Shown here piece after piece: positions 25,636-38,872 of a stretch of 64,000 bases of DNA (position 1 is its first letter; each line of letters opens with the position of its first letter). Origin of the DNA: Pomphorhynchus laevis. Its lineage: Eukaryota; Acanthocephala; Palaeacanthocephala; Echinorhynchida; Pomphorhynchidae. The stretch spans positions 54,946 through 118,945 of the forward strand of contig WNNJ02000535.1 of the NCBI GenBank assembly GCA_012934845.2, in the 5' to 3' direction. The notes under the pieces were generated by a model. It did not search any database and was not told where the DNA came from. It saw only the letters and a program-made list of their open reading frames with translations. The translations under genes and the position numbers were made by a program.

Positions 25636-25905
25636 CTAACATATCATATCCATTTTTGTTGATGTATCATTAAGTGATCTCCGAATCCCCATAGAATTCA
25701 TAACGTCGCTGGTCGTATTGCCTGTACACCGTTTAAGCCATTCGAAAACTTTCTCCGTTTTCAATTCTATCGACCCTGCGATGAAAACATTGATACTTCC
25801 ACTAAAAATGTCGTACAGCCCATCATTCGAAAAGTATTTAGATCCATTGACAATAGATCTTAATACTTTAAAATTCTTAAATATCAATATTTTTTGTATT
25901 GCCAT
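25636..25905 (-). CDS. Possible BAF-like domain fragment (89 aa)
   Basis: Minus frame with better coding composition than its plus-strand shadow. The stretch YDIFSGSINVFIAG, followed by EKVFEWLKRCTGNTTSD, resembles the second half of barrier-to-autointegration factor (family pattern: AY.VLGQFLVLKK...LF.EWLK..CGAN..QS.DC). The first half lacks the GIG helix-hairpin-helix loop that BAF uses to bind DNA, so the match is partial. No clear splice sites were placed. A firmer BAF-like exon lies at 44,390-44,733 on the same strand. This may be a decayed paralogue, an exon of a larger gene, or a chance resemblance. Confidence 0.3.
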   Translation of the reverse strand: MAIQKILIFKNFKVLRSIVNGSKYFSNDGLYDIFSGSINVFIAGSIELKTEKVFEWLKRCTGNTTSDVMNSMGIRRSLNDTSTKMDMIC

Positions 25906-26500
25906 TGATATTACAAGAACGTGTTTTTATCAATGTTCAAATTTACTCGAAAATCGCCATGTTATTTATAACATTTTTATAAAAATGTTAAAAATACACT
26001 TGTTAAAATAACACTTATATTAGAAGTTATTAAAAACTATAAACTTGTAAGCAAATATAGCTGTCTTATTTCCTAATAAAGGATTTTGATTGATAATATT
26101 ATAAAAAATTTACTAATTATATATAATATTATTTATATAACATGCATATCCAATATATATTAATATTATAGTATATAATTTAAAAAAATATCATAAATAA
26201 TATATTATGTTTAAATGAATACATAATATATATAACATACATAGCATATATCATATATAAATATTATAAATATTGTAAATATTATATTAGATATCATGTC
26301 AAAAGCTAAAATATCGATTTTTTAAAGTGTAAAAGAACAAGGAAAGATTATACCACCAAATAGAATGTACAGATTTAAAAAGCTATCTTTTAAATTTATG
26401 CCATTCACCAACACCTTCAATGCTAAGATGATACCCAAATTGTACTTTAAAGCAATTTGTAACCCAAATTGTACTTTGTAGATTAATTTGATACTCAAAT

Positions 26501-28614
26501 TTGTTTTATTAATCAAAAACAGTCAGTAATAAATTCATTATAAATAAATATTCATTGATTTATTCTTAAATTTAATTATAAATATTTTAATCGCATTAAT
26601 TGCCTATGTACGATTTATTGTTGTTTGCATTGTTTTGTTATTAAATAAAGACAAGGTTACGATATAGATACAAGTAAAAACGCTATTTTTAACGTGTTAA
26701 ACTCTAAACTTTAGCAATAAAATATATGTTCACATTCAATGAGAATTAAATCTCACGTTTTCATTTAATTTATTTTAATGCTTTTCAACAATGAGATAAT
26801 CAAATCTAATTGTTTATCTAGGATAACCGAATATAACTGTCTATATTTTGAATAAATAAAAATTATAGATGACAAATCTAAATATCTAAGATAAACAAAC
26901 TTAGACGAACGTTATTGGAATATACTTTATAGGGCTATCCATGTTGAATAATATCGATATATAAATCGAATTTAGCGAATATTATGCGATCATTGTTGTT
27001 TTGTTAAATTTGATATAACTACGACCAGCCAAATAAATATCTAGATATATATTATATTTTAATACGATAAACTAATATTTAATAATAATTAAATATATAA
27101 TATTTAAATAATTCTAAATATCAATTAATTTATTAATTAAATCAGTTGTAGTTATTAATTAAAATTTTAAAGGATTAAGTGAAGAGAAGTATTACGTCTT
27201 TTGCCATATTTATTTTGCTTTGAATAACAATCACAACATCGATATAGAAAGCGCACATTTTGTTTATTATGATCACGAATAATTATACAAAAAGATCTTT
27301 CTGTTATTGAAATGTAAATTCAGGTGGAAGAAGAATGAAAATTTTATTTGACACCATGGATAATTAAATATATTTAAACAATACAACGAATTATTCAATT
27401 GAAGAATTCGTTTTTTGTTTCGCAAAAATTGTGTAAAAACTTTCGAATGCTATATTGCCAATTGTATATTTTTTGTCTCAAATATTTAAGTGTTGGTAAT
27501 ATAACAAAATTGATGGAAATGTGCTACCAACGACTTGCACGTATTTTAAATTACTCAAAGCAAATAATTTTAAATAATAAAACATAAATAATTTATGTAA
27601 ATGCATTAATAATTTTACTTATTAGTGTGGCAAAATGAAAATTTTTAGATTAATTTTAAAGATTAAAAAAATTATAAATTAATTATAAAATTAGAATTTC
27701 AATAATTAAAATATGCAATTTATAATACAATAAGCGTAAAAAGGGAATTTCATTAATAATAAAATTGAAATTTTAATAATTAAAATATACAAAATAAAAT
27801 TCGCCCAAATTAAGAATTTCATTATAAAATTAGAATTTCAATAATTAAAATATGCAATTTATAATACAATAAGCGTAAAAAGGGAATTTCATTAATAATA
27901 AAATTGAAATTTTAATAATTAAAATATACAAAATAAAATTCGCCCAAATTAAGAATTTCATTATAAAATTAGAATTTCAATAATTAAAATATGCAATTTA
28001 TAATACAATAAGCGTAAAAAGGGAATTTCATTAATTATTAAATTGCATTTAATAAAAAATATACAATTGAGAATATAATTAGCGCAAATTGAGAATTACA
28101 ATGGGCAATTCAAATATTATGCGAATATTATACCCTGAATATTATAATTAAACTCAATAACCTTAGTTTTTCTTTGTTACCTGATTGCTTGATTACTTGT
28201 TCGTTTCATAAATTGCAACAAATATTTACAATGCATTTGCTATATTTGCCAACTAAAATTTCGCTCATTAGCAAAAGTGCTTGTAACGAGGGAGACAATT
28301 TTCTTGAGGATACCACAAATCTTTAAAGTATTACAGTTGTACACTACAATTGTACAGTTGTCCACTACAACTTTGTAATAAGAGGTTGATCAAAAAGTAT
28401 TATTATTTACTTTGTAGTATTATTTTAAATTATACAATAGTTTAGATAATGTTTGTTTTATTAATTTGTTTTATTAATCAAAAACAGTCAGTAATAAATT
28501 CATTATAAATAAATATTCATTGATTTATTCTTAAATTTAATTATAAATAATTTAATCGCACATATTGCCTATGTACGATTTATTGTTGTTTGCATTGTTT
28601 TGTTATTAAATAAA
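26501..28614 (+). repeat. ~149-bp direct repeats flanking a 1.8-kb A+T-rich segment
   Basis: 26,501-26,649 and 28,466-28,614 are nearly identical direct repeats (TTGTTTTATTAATCAAAAAC, CAGTCAGTAATAAATTC, GCCTATGTACGATTTATTGT) spaced 1,965 bp apart. The interval has no gene. The arrangement could be a segmental duplication or the ends of a small terminal-repeat element; nothing inside decides between them. Confidence 0.7.
27680..28055 (+). repeat. 139-bp tandem repeat, about 2.7 copies
   Basis: Unit starts at about 27,690, 27,829 and 27,968 (TTAGAATTTCAATAATTAAA ... AATAAGCGTAAAAAGGGAAT), spaced 139 bp and nearly identical. This indicates a recent tandem duplication. Confidence 0.85.
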
Positions 28615-29429
28615 TCAATGAAGATTGATTTATTAGATTACTTTTTAATGTTTACTTTTTTAAAAGCTTTAGAAAATGACATCATTTTATCCGATCAGAC
28701 AGTTTGAAATTAGATAACACACAAAAACAGCTTTTAGAGAATAATCAATTCGTTATATTCAATTTTAATATTAAGGTGTACTTAAAATATACGAAAGAAT
28801 ATGGACATTTATTCAATTTACACACAAAGTTTAAATTTTGAAAACACGAAGATCATTTATATCACATATAATTTGCTCTTTTTTAGTAACTAAAGTTAGC
28901 GAGCAAGTAACGACTATATGAAAATAAACGACATTCTGGTGTAATCTAATTTTTATTAGATCCCGACATGATCTAATATTGTTAGATTTATTTTTATTTA
29001 TGCATTTACTGAATAGGCAAAGTGGGTATTTATTTAAAGCAAGCATTACGTGTATATTAATTTATTAATATATAAATTATATTATATTGTATTTATATTT
29101 ATATTATATAAAATATTAATGTATTATATTAATATATAATATATACTTATATTATATTATATTATATTTATTAATATTACGTATTAATAGTACGTTTTAA
29201 AAATTAAATATTTATTTTAATATAACATTATATATTACATGTAAATATATTTACATAAATAGCGTAAAAACATTATTTATATATTCATTTAGTTATGACA
29301 AATATAATATATAATATAAATATATTAAAAATGTAAACTATAAATATATGAAAGAAATATAAGAAAACATAAGAAAAATTAATTAAACATTAAAAGTTCA
29401 ATTAAACCTTATATAATATAAGGTATACT

Positions 29430-29775
29430 AATTCTTAATAAACAATATTAATGATAAATAAGGTATATATCTAGATATAAACATTAAATTAACATTAACT
29501 AAAACTACTATTAATTTATATCGTAAAGATGACATATTTAAATTTACAAGAAACATATTTTTGCATGAGCATTCATGCATACCATATAATATAAAATATA
29601 ATACATTAAATAATGAAATTTTAAGAATTGCAACAATATGTAATGATATTAGCTTTCTTCAAAATCATTTAAATAATTTAATAAATACATATGTTAAACT
29701 AGCTTACTGTAAAAATAAAATCAAACAGAAAATATTAAAATATATAAATCGACACAATAATATAAAAAATAACTA
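29430..29775 (+). mobile_element. Penelope-like element fragment (RT thumb end)
   Basis: A plus-strand frame matching the end of the RT of the PLE family at 501-1091 (HEHSCIPYNIKYNTLNNEIL and the NNLI...KLAYCKN stretch). It is a truncated piece without a GIY-YIG domain or a terminal repeat. Confidence 0.75.
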
Positions 29776-30039
29776 AAGAACGTAATTTTATTTCGAATTA
29801 TCATTGTTTATACAGCAAAGTAGAAAATTTACATTATTCTTTCACTAGTTGCTAGCTGATAAATCAAACCATTAGTTTAATTTATTTCTAACCAAATGCC
29901 TTCCTGAACTGGCTGTGAATTTCATACCAAAGCTAAAAGTTGAAAATTTTAACTTGTAAATAGTCCATCGCTGAAAAATAACAGTGATCTTAATAAATCA
30001 TCTCAAATTGCTAGGAGGTTTACAAAAAAATTGAAATTA

Positions 30040-31260
30040 TATAAACTTAGTATTTTGTTATAAAAAGGGTATAAAAATTGAATCAGATAATAAAACTACA
30101 CCTATATTATATTGGAATCCAAAATTACATAAAAATCCAATCAAACCTGGGTTCATATGTAGTGCGTTTAAATGTACATTAAAACCACTTTCTGTCTATA
30201 TGAATAAAATACTTAAAGTAATTAAAGCACACTTTAAAAAATATTGCAAGGTAATCGAAATTAATACTGGTATAAAACACTATTTCAGTATTAATTCTAA
30301 CAAATAATTTTTAGAACAGACAAAAGGAATAAATTTTCAAAATATAAATACATACGATTTTAGTACGCTTTATACTAATCTAGATTTAGTAGATATTAGA
30401 GAAGCGTTAGTAAAATTAATTAATCTTATATTCGGAAAAAGATATACATATATATGTTATAATAATTATAACGCTTATCTAACAAAAATTAAACCATTAA
30501 ATAAATATAAATATATGGATAAAATTGAATTAATAGAATCCTTAAATATTTTGATAAATCAAAATTTATTTAAAAGTAGGGACATCTATATTTAGACAAG
30601 TAAAAGGTGATCCAATTGGAGGTAATAGTAGCCTAATTATAGCTGACTTATTTTTACGCTTTATAAAATGTGAATTTGTTCATAACTGTGTAAAAAATAA
30701 ATCTAAATTATATAAATATATGAAATATATGTTTCGATACATTGATGATATATGTGTATTTAACTTTAACAATTTTTATTCAATAAGCGAACAAATTTAT
30801 CCAGGTAGTCTCATTCTTAATAAAACCAATATTAATGATAAAGAAAATATATATCTTGATATGAGCATTAAATTAGCATCAATTAAAACTACTTTTAATT
30901 TATATCGTAAAGATGACATTCAAATTTTCAAGAAACATATTTTTGCATGAGCATTCATGCATACCATATAATATAAAATATAATACATTAAATAATGAAA
31001 TTTGAAGAATTGTAATAATATGTAACGATATTGGCTTTCTTCAAAATCATTTATATAATTTAATAAATACATATGTTAAACTAGCTTACTGTAATAATAA
31101 CATAATACATAAAAATAAATTTAAAATCATTAGCAGAAATTTTTATGAATGAATAATAAATAATAAACTTTGTATTATAATAAGATACTTGATGATCAAA
31201 TCTCATCAGAGTAAATAAGTCATTAGTATGTATTTGGCCCCGTTGCTATGTTGGGCTTAT
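30040..31260 (+). mobile_element. Penelope-like element, RT core, broken
   Basis: A plus-strand piece carrying the PLE RT order: YWNPKLHK region, RFI/CSAFKCTLKPLS region, DFSTLYTNLD, the GNSSPII region, FRYIDDICVFN, the LILNKTNINDKE...YLDM block and the thumb, then a terminal-repeat remnant at about 31,170-31,260. It is a decayed copy with several breaks. The part 30,070-30,650 is almost identical to 35,092-35,645. Confidence 0.8.
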
Positions 31261-31329
31261 TTCTAATTTGTTCGCTTGTTGTTCCGATATGAGAAACAGA
31301 TTATTCAGAAAAATAAAAGTTGGTATAAT

Positions 31330-32310
31330 GAATGAAATAGTATCCCTATCATAGTTGACTTATTTTAAAGCTATATAGAACATGAATTTGTTCATAACTA
31401 TGTAAAAATTAAATCTAAATTATATAAAGATATGAAATATATGTTTCGATACATTGATGATATATGCGTATTTAACACTAATAACTTTTATTCAATAAGT
31501 GAACAAATATTTTAGATAATCTAATTCTTAAAACTAATATCCAGGTAGCCTCATTCTTAATAAAACCAATATTAATGATAAAGAAGGTGTATATCTAGAT
31601 ATGAACATTAAATTAACATCGATAAAAACTACTATTAATTTATATCGTAAAGATGATATATTTAAATTTACAAGAAAAATATTTTTTTCATAAGCATTTA
31701 TGCATACCATACAATATAAAATATAATACATTAAATAATGAAATTTTAAGAATTGCAAGAATATGTAACGATATTGGTTTTCTTCAAAATAATTTAAATG
31801 ATTAAATAGATACATATTTTAAACTAGGTAACTATAAAAATACCATATAATATAAAATATAATACATTAAATAATGAAATTTTAAGAATTGCAACAATTT
31901 GTAACGATATTGGTTTTCTTCAAAATCATTTAAATAATTTAATAGATACATATTTTAAACTAGTTACTATAAAAATACCATAAAACAGAAAATAATAAAA
32001 TATATAAATCAACACAATAATATTAAAAATCAATCTAAATTGAGACATTATAACCTAGGGTTCTGTAAATATAAAACAAATAAAAAATTATCAAATATAT
32101 AAATCAACAAAATACATGAAAAGTTAAATTTTTTAATGGATTGATACTAAATAATATACTTTGTATTTGAAAAGATACACTAGATAATCAAACTTCATCA
32201 TAGGAAATATGTCATTAGCATGTATTTAGTCTCACTGCTTAGTTGGGTTGATAAGAAGAGCCTGAAACCTAATAGCATAGCTTCACCTTATGACGTCTGA
32301 TCTTAATTCT
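31330..32310 (+). mobile_element. Penelope-like element fragment with duplicated thumb segment and terminal repeat
   Basis: Plus-strand palm (FRYIDDICVFN-like) and thumb sequence. The thumb segment occurs twice in tandem (about 31,690-31,840 and 31,840-31,990), followed by a diverged terminal repeat at about 32,150-32,310. Broken copy. Confidence 0.7.
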
Positions 32311-32329
32311 TGTACACCATAAATGTTTC

Positions 32330-33430
32330 ATTAATCAATTCACATATATGATTTTTTATAGAATTTTTCTATTCATCAAAAATAAAATTTAAAATTTAAT
32401 CTATTTAATCTATTATTTTTTTTACTATTTTCATGAAATTATAAAAATTACAAAGTACATAAACTCAGTTAACTGATCTAAATTATTCAATTTTATTATT
32501 TTACTTTTCTATTTCCAATAATAACTTTAAACTATTGGAAAATGTTAAATTAAGGGGCAATTTCAAGGCAACAATTTTAAGACCAAGTTTTGTTCAATTC
32601 TATTACTTTCAAAACGGAATTTACGAAATTGATTAAAAAATATATTAAGAAATATATTTTCCACATAAATTTCACTCAGCTGGTTTGCTATATTACTACG
32701 ACCACTACGATTTTAATTTTAAAACAAACAGTCATTTTACTATTAAATTTTAAACTTGGACAAGACTGTGAAAATTCATCCAGTTCGCACATCTTCATAT
32801 TCTCTTACTTTTCATTTTTCGTTGTATTAGCAAAAGCACAATCATGATTTTTACAATTGAATTCATTACAAGTTTGCTTCATTCCTTTTTATTGCTATCA
32901 AATTACATATCCTCGTAGGCACTTACAATTTACCGAACGAGTTACGAGAAAATTCTATAAAATTATATTTATCATTACTTCTCTCTACACTGTTGACTTT
33001 TTACCAGATTACAAATATTTTTATCTGTAATGGCGACGTGTCTGTACAAAAATAAAGCATAATAAACCTATTTATCCATTTGATAGTGTCAATTTAACGA
33101 TTAACTAGTGTTCGTTTGGATTCCGCTGTCTCTAGTGAAATGTAATTTGATATAGTGACATACTGGTCAATATACGATAAGAGCAGAAATGACAGTCAAA
33201 AAAGGTCACTTCTCTCTAAATAACTTTGCGTTTCGTGTTAGTTTAAGATTACATTTTGCGTAAATACACAAGAGCTTCTTTTACGTGCAATCGTTTATGT
33301 TACATATTGTTAGAATCATTATTGGAAATAAATTAGAAATATTCAAAAGTGCATTATTGTAATTTTTAATAAAAACAGTTAGATATTTAATTTTATTCAG
33401 CAATAGAAAAATTTCGCTGCTTAGAAGTTA
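32330..33430. other. No gene seen
   Basis: Unremarkable A+T-rich sequence between PLE fragments. The frame at 32,590-32,847 (+) is open but low in complexity and not supported. Confidence 0.4.
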
Positions 33431-33439
33431 TAGATTAAC

Positions 33440-34010
33440 GATTACATTTTCTAGCGATAAATATACTGGAATCCAAAATTACATAAAAATCAAATAAAGG
33501 TTCATTTGAATTGATTTTAAATCTACATTAAAGCCTCTTTCAGTTAATACGAATAAAATTCATGAAATAATAGAAATATTGTAGAATAATAAATGCTCAT
33601 GCAAAAATATGGTTCATGTAAATTTAATTTTATCATCTTTAATATATAAATTAAAAGTATTTTTAGTTAATGTTAATTTAATGTTCATATCTAGATATAT
33701 ACCTTATTTATCATTAATATTGGTTTTATTAAGAATGAGGCTACCGGGATAAATTTGTTCGCATATTGAATAAAAATTATTAGAATTAAATACACATATA
33801 TCATCAATGTATCGAAACATATATTTCATATATTTATATTGTTTAGATTTAATTTTTACACAGTTATGAACAAATTCATATTCTATAAAGCTCAAAAATA
33901 AGTCATCTATAATTGGGCTACTATTACCTCCTATTAGAACACATTTTACTGGTCTAAATAAAGATGTCCCTACCTTTAAATAATTTTGAAGAATTTTATG
34001 TTAATGATAA
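33440..34010 (-). mobile_element. Penelope-like element fragment, opposite orientation
   Basis: The minus strand at about 33,600-33,990 encodes the GNSSPII-like and FRYIDDICVFN regions and the YPGSLILNKTNINDK block of the same PLE family. A short plus-strand YWNPKLHK-like piece abuts it at 33,450-33,560, so fragments of both orientations are joined here. Confidence 0.7.
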
Positions 34011-34139
34011 TTTTATGTTTCTTGTAAATTTATGTAAATGTCATCTTTACGGTATAAATTGTTTATATATTTCATTGATATTAATTACATTCTCATAATG
34101 TAATGTGAGAATAATTAATAATTAATAATTATATAATTC

Positions 34140-36290
34140 TCTTATACCTTTTTTATCATCAATATTATATTTATTAAGAATAAATCTACCTGAATAAATT
34201 TGTTTACTTATTGTTCCGATATGAGAAACAAATTATTCAGAGAAATAAAAGGTGTTCCAATGAGAGGTAATATTAAAGCTGACTTATTTTTACGCTTTAT
34301 AAAATGTGAATTTGTTCATAACTGTGTAAAAACTAAATCTAAACTATTATATGAAAAATATGTTTCGATACATTGATGAAATGTGTATTTAATTAAGTTA
34401 TTATTAGTTATTAAGTTATTATTAATTATTATTAGTTATAATAATTATAACGCCTATCTAACAAAAATTAAACCATCAAATAAATATAAATATATGGATA
34501 AAATTGAATTAATAGAATCCTTAAATATTTTAATAAATTATAATTATTTAAAAGTAGGGACATCTATATTTAGACAAGTAAAAGGCGTTCCAATGGGTGG
34601 TAATAGTAGCCCAATTATATCTGACTTGTTTTTAAGCTTTATAGAATATGAATTTGTTCATAACTGTGTAAAAACTAAATCTAAACAATATAAATATATG
34701 AAATATATTTTTCGATATATTGATGATATATGTGTATTTTATTCTAGCAATTTTTATTCAATAAAATAATTTTTATTTAATTAATACTGGTATAAAACAC
34801 TATTTCAGTATCAATTCTACAAAAGAATTTTTAGAACAGACAAAAGGAATAAATTTTCAAAATATATATACATACGATTTTAGTACGCTTTATACAAATC
34901 TAGATTTAACAGATATAAAAGAAGTTAACAAAAATTAATCTTATATCTGGAAAAAGATATACATAAATATGCTATAAATAAGAGATAATGTTAATATAAT
35001 AAGTTAATAAGTTAATAAGTTATAAGTTAATCTTAATAATAAGAGTCACTGTTCTATAAAGGGTATAAAGGTTGAATTAGATTATAAAACTACACCTATA
35101 TTATATTGGAATCCAAAATTACATAAAAATCCAATCAAACCTGGGTTCATATGTAGTGCGTTTAAATGTACATTAAAACCACTTTCTGTCTATATGAATA
35201 AAATACTTAAAGTAATTAAAGCACACTTTAAAAAATATTGCAAGGTAATCGAAATTAATACTGGTATAAAACACTATTTCAGTATTAATTCTAACAAATA
35301 ATTTTTAGAACAGACAAAAGGAATAAATTTTCAAAATATAAATACATACGATTTTAGTACGCTTTATACTAATCTAGATTTAGTAGATATTAGAGAAGCG
35401 TTAGTAAAATTAATTAATCTTATATTCGGAAAAAGATATACATATATATGTTATAATAATTATAACGCTTATCTAACAAAAATTAAACCATTAAATAAAT
35501 ATAAATATATGGATAAAATTGAATTAATAGAATCCTTAAATATTTTGATAAATCAAAATTTATTTAAAAGTAGGGACATCTATATTTAGACAAGTAAAAG
35601 GTGATCCAATTGGAGGTAATAGTAGCCCAATTATAGCTGACTTGTTTTTAAGCTTTATAGAATATGAATTTGTTCATAACTGTGTAAAAACTAAATCTAA
35701 ACAAAATAAATATATAAAATATATGTTTCGATACATTGATGATATATGTATTTCATTCTAATAATTTTTATTTAATAAGCGAACAAATTTATCCAGGTAG
35801 CCTAATTCTTAATAAAATCAATATGATGATAAAGAAGGTATATATCTTCATATCAGCATTTAATTAACATTAACTAAAACTATATTAATTTATATCGTAA
35901 AGATGACATATTTTAATTTACAAGAAACATATTTTTGCATAAGCATTCATGCATACCATATAATATAAAATATAATACATTAAATAATGAAATTTTAAGA
36001 ATTGCAACAATATGTATTGATGTTGTATTTCGTTCAAATCATTTAAATAATTTAATAGATACATATTTTAAACTAGGTTACTATAAAAATATCATAAAAC
36101 AGAAAATAATAAAATAGATAAATCAGCACAATAATATTAAAAATAAATTTATGAAAGATATGAAATACATATAAAATATGCTTAGATATTTTGATGATAT
36201 ATGTGTATTTAATTTTGCAATTTTTATTCAATATGCGAACAAATTTATCGAGTAGACTTAAAATTAATAAAGCTAATATTAATGATAAAG
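34140..36290 (+). mobile_element. Nested Penelope-like element fragments
   Basis: At least two overlapping copies in plus orientation. One (34,390-34,770) includes the fingers and palm with RQVKGVPMGGNSSPI and FRYIDDICVF. The second (about 34,790-36,180) covers the YWNPKLHK region to the thumb. Segments are repeated and out of order, as after nested insertion and local duplication. 35,092-35,645 duplicates 30,070-30,650 almost exactly. Broken. Confidence 0.75.
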
Positions 36291-36704
36291 AATGTTTTTA
36301 TATTTATATATAAAATGGTGTTAACTGGATTTCTAAATCCAGCTAAGTATGTTAAGCAAGTTACGAAATAAACAAATAATATAATATAATAATATTATAT
36401 TATTTGTTTATTACAAATTTGTGATACAAACCCTGTTTGTAATAATGATAAAATTATGATAATTTTATATTCATGTATAAATATGAATTTATATTAAATA
36501 TTTTTTTGATATTAAAAAATAATTATAATCTTACTTTAGTCAGATACTAAACAGATATTTTACAGATAATTATTCCAAAAAGAATTTCAAAATAATAATA
36601 AATAGGCAATTAACAAGATAAGAACTTGGAAATAATTATTTTTTATTTTTTTTGTGAGCACGTCTAACAACGAAAATTTACACATTACTATATAGAAAAT
36701 ATTC

Positions 36705-36979
36705 TTAAAAACTCTTCGAATTTAATATCTGGTTAGCAAACTTTATATACGTGTTCATAAGATTTTTTGCACTTGGAGCATCAGTTTGATCTCGTTTAAT
36801 TGTAAGACGGTGGTGAAATTCAGAATTTCGCATTTTTCTACTTGTTGTATTATTCAATTGTCTAGATTCCAAAAAGAAATTATCGTTCAGTCTTTGATCA
36901 GTATATGCATTATTACAATTCAATTTAAGCATTGACCCAGATTCATTTTCAGTAACTGAATCATCATCGTACATTATCC
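36705..36979 (-). CDS. Candidate second exon of thioredoxin-like gene A (unknown tail)
   Basis: Minus strand. The acceptor ATAATTATTTTAG precedes GGATAATGTACGATGATGAT, and the frame is open for 90 codons to a stop. The incoming phase needs one base from the previous exon, matching the phase-1 donor that ends the thioredoxin-like exon at 39,431. The tail is hydrophilic and unrecognised: acidic start (YDDDSVTENESG), basic middle (SRKMRNSEFHHRLTIKRDQ), helix-like end (AKNLMNTYIKFANQIL). The hydrophobic run upstream of the acceptor in the same frame is intron, not a membrane segment. The joined model has an intron of about 2.45 kb filled with dispersed repeats. It could instead be an exon of another gene. 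Confidence 0.45.
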
Positions 36980-37374
36980 CTAAAATAATTATTATCAAGA
37001 AAATTAAAAAAATTAAAATCAAAAATATTAAATTAATTATAATAATTAAATTATAATAATAATTGATAGAGAACAAATACCAATAATAACATAATATTAT
37101 TTAAAATAATTAAATAACAGACTATAAAACTTTATAAAATTTATTACTTTTAAACTTTTAATATTTTTATCTATTTTTGTTACTAAAATGATATATATTT
37201 TAAAAATATTTATTTTTGAAACAATTATTTGAAAATATTCATTAATTCATTAAGATTCCTGAATTTTTACATCTACCATAAATAGATTGTTATAACAAAG
37301 TGTTACACTCAATCGGTTTGAGAAAGTTATTCACGGACAAATATATTGGCTGTATTTCGTTTGTACTTAATTCA

Positions 37375-37560
37375 TGCTTTCATAAAAGTCATTTATCCTT
37401 TCATAAAAATCATTTATGCTTTCATAAAAATCATTTATGCTTTCATAATAATTTATGCTTTCATAAAAATCATTGTGTTATTAATAAATAAGTATCATTT
37501 ATGCTTTCATAATAATTTATGCTTTCAAAAAATTCATTGTGTTATTAATAAATAAGTATA
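37375..37560 (+). repeat. 21-bp minisatellite with a larger duplication
   Basis: Repeats of TTTCATAAAAATCATTTATG (21-bp period) from about 37,376, followed by a duplicated block containing TCATTGTGTTATTAATAAAT. The frames at 37,300-37,555 are repeat translations, not genes. It lies inside the inferred intron of gene A. Confidence 0.8.
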
Positions 37561-38009
37561 TATTTTATAATAAGTATATACTTATCTATATTAAAGCATA
37601 GATAAAATTTTCTTTCACGTTCATGTAGTTATTTTATTATTTAATAAAAATTATTGCTGCTCAATTGATGTGCGCTTTATCATTAAATATAATTGTATTT
37701 TTTATTAAATATAATTATTTTTTATTAAATATTATTATTTCATTATTAAGAATGAAAACATATGTATTATAATATATGAATTAAATAAAATATTAAGGAT
37801 ACGATTTTGAATATTTTTGTGTAATATGCTAATTTTAATAATTCAGTTTTAATTTTAAAATTATTCGATTTTAATATTATATATTTACATAATATATTTG
37901 CACCACTTTATGTACTTTAAAATATTAAAGAAGTTTGTAGTTTTATTGTTTTGTATAAAATCATAAGGCATAAAATTGCACCGTATATATATTTAATATA
38001 TATAATTGT

Positions 38010-38872
38010 AAAAAACGTACCCTAACCACTTCATCCGACTCACGATGACTGCTGGGCAATTAGGAACGTCTCGGAGTGATACATTAGACTGATGGAGCTG
38101 ATAATCGTAGTCCAGTTATTATATATAATAAAATATAATTGTATTTTTAATTAAATATAATATTCGAAAGGAGAAGAGTTGGTAGTCAGCCTTCTGATGA
38201 GCTCAGGGTTACCAATATGTAGCAGAAAGCGGGCGTAATGAAAAAGGCTGTGACAATGGTGCCGTCAGTAGTCAGAGTGTATGGAATAGGATGTCATGAA
38301 TCAATTGGATGATGAAGTGCTTATGGGTGATACATTAGACTGATGGAGCTGGTGATCGAAGTCAAGTTATTTGGCAGCAAATATGGATTACAAATTAATC
38401 GTAGCTAGTTTTGGTTCCTGGATGACAGTTTCGAGCGATTTTTCGCATTTAGAATTTATAAAATAACGCATTCCTTTTGGAATCCTGTGATAAATTCAGT
38501 GATCTCGTAACCAACGGATACGCATTTGTGAGTTATATAAAGAATAACTAGAAGGTCCACACATGCAACAAGTCAGTAAAATCGCTTTCTGCACCTGAGC
38601 TTCTTCTTGCACCGTTATGAATTGTTGGTGTCTTTACAATGATCACAAAAGCAGTCCAAACGCACCATAACCATTTCACCCGACTGACGTGACTGCTGGG
38701 TGGTTAGAAACTTCTCGGAGTGATTCATTAGACTGATGGAGCTGATGATCGAAGTACAGTTATTTACCACCAAATATGGATTACAAATCAATCGTAGCCA
38801 CTTATGGCTCCTGAATTATAGTTTCGAGCGATTTTTCGCACTAAGAATTTATAAAATATCGAATTCCTTATG
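38010..38872. repeat. Mosaic dispersed repeat, cluster 2
   Basis: The same modules as at 23,930-24,800, in another order (TGATACATTAGACTGATGGA near 38,075, 38,328 and about 38,715). They are interrupted at the right by the MITE at 38,873. Confidence 0.7.

Noticed and set aside
26501-28614. LTR retrotransposon bounded by the 149-bp direct repeats
   Set aside because: No polymerase, integrase or capsid sequence and no primer-binding site seen between them; only a direct repeat is claimed.
36980-37076. Hydrophobic N-terminus read as a membrane anchor of the 36.7-kb ORF
   Set aside because: A strong acceptor at 36,980 and the A+T composition indicate intron sequence upstream, not protein.
37300-37555. 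Histidine/phenylalanine-rich repeat ORFs
   Set aside because: Translations of a 21-bp minisatellite in different frames.
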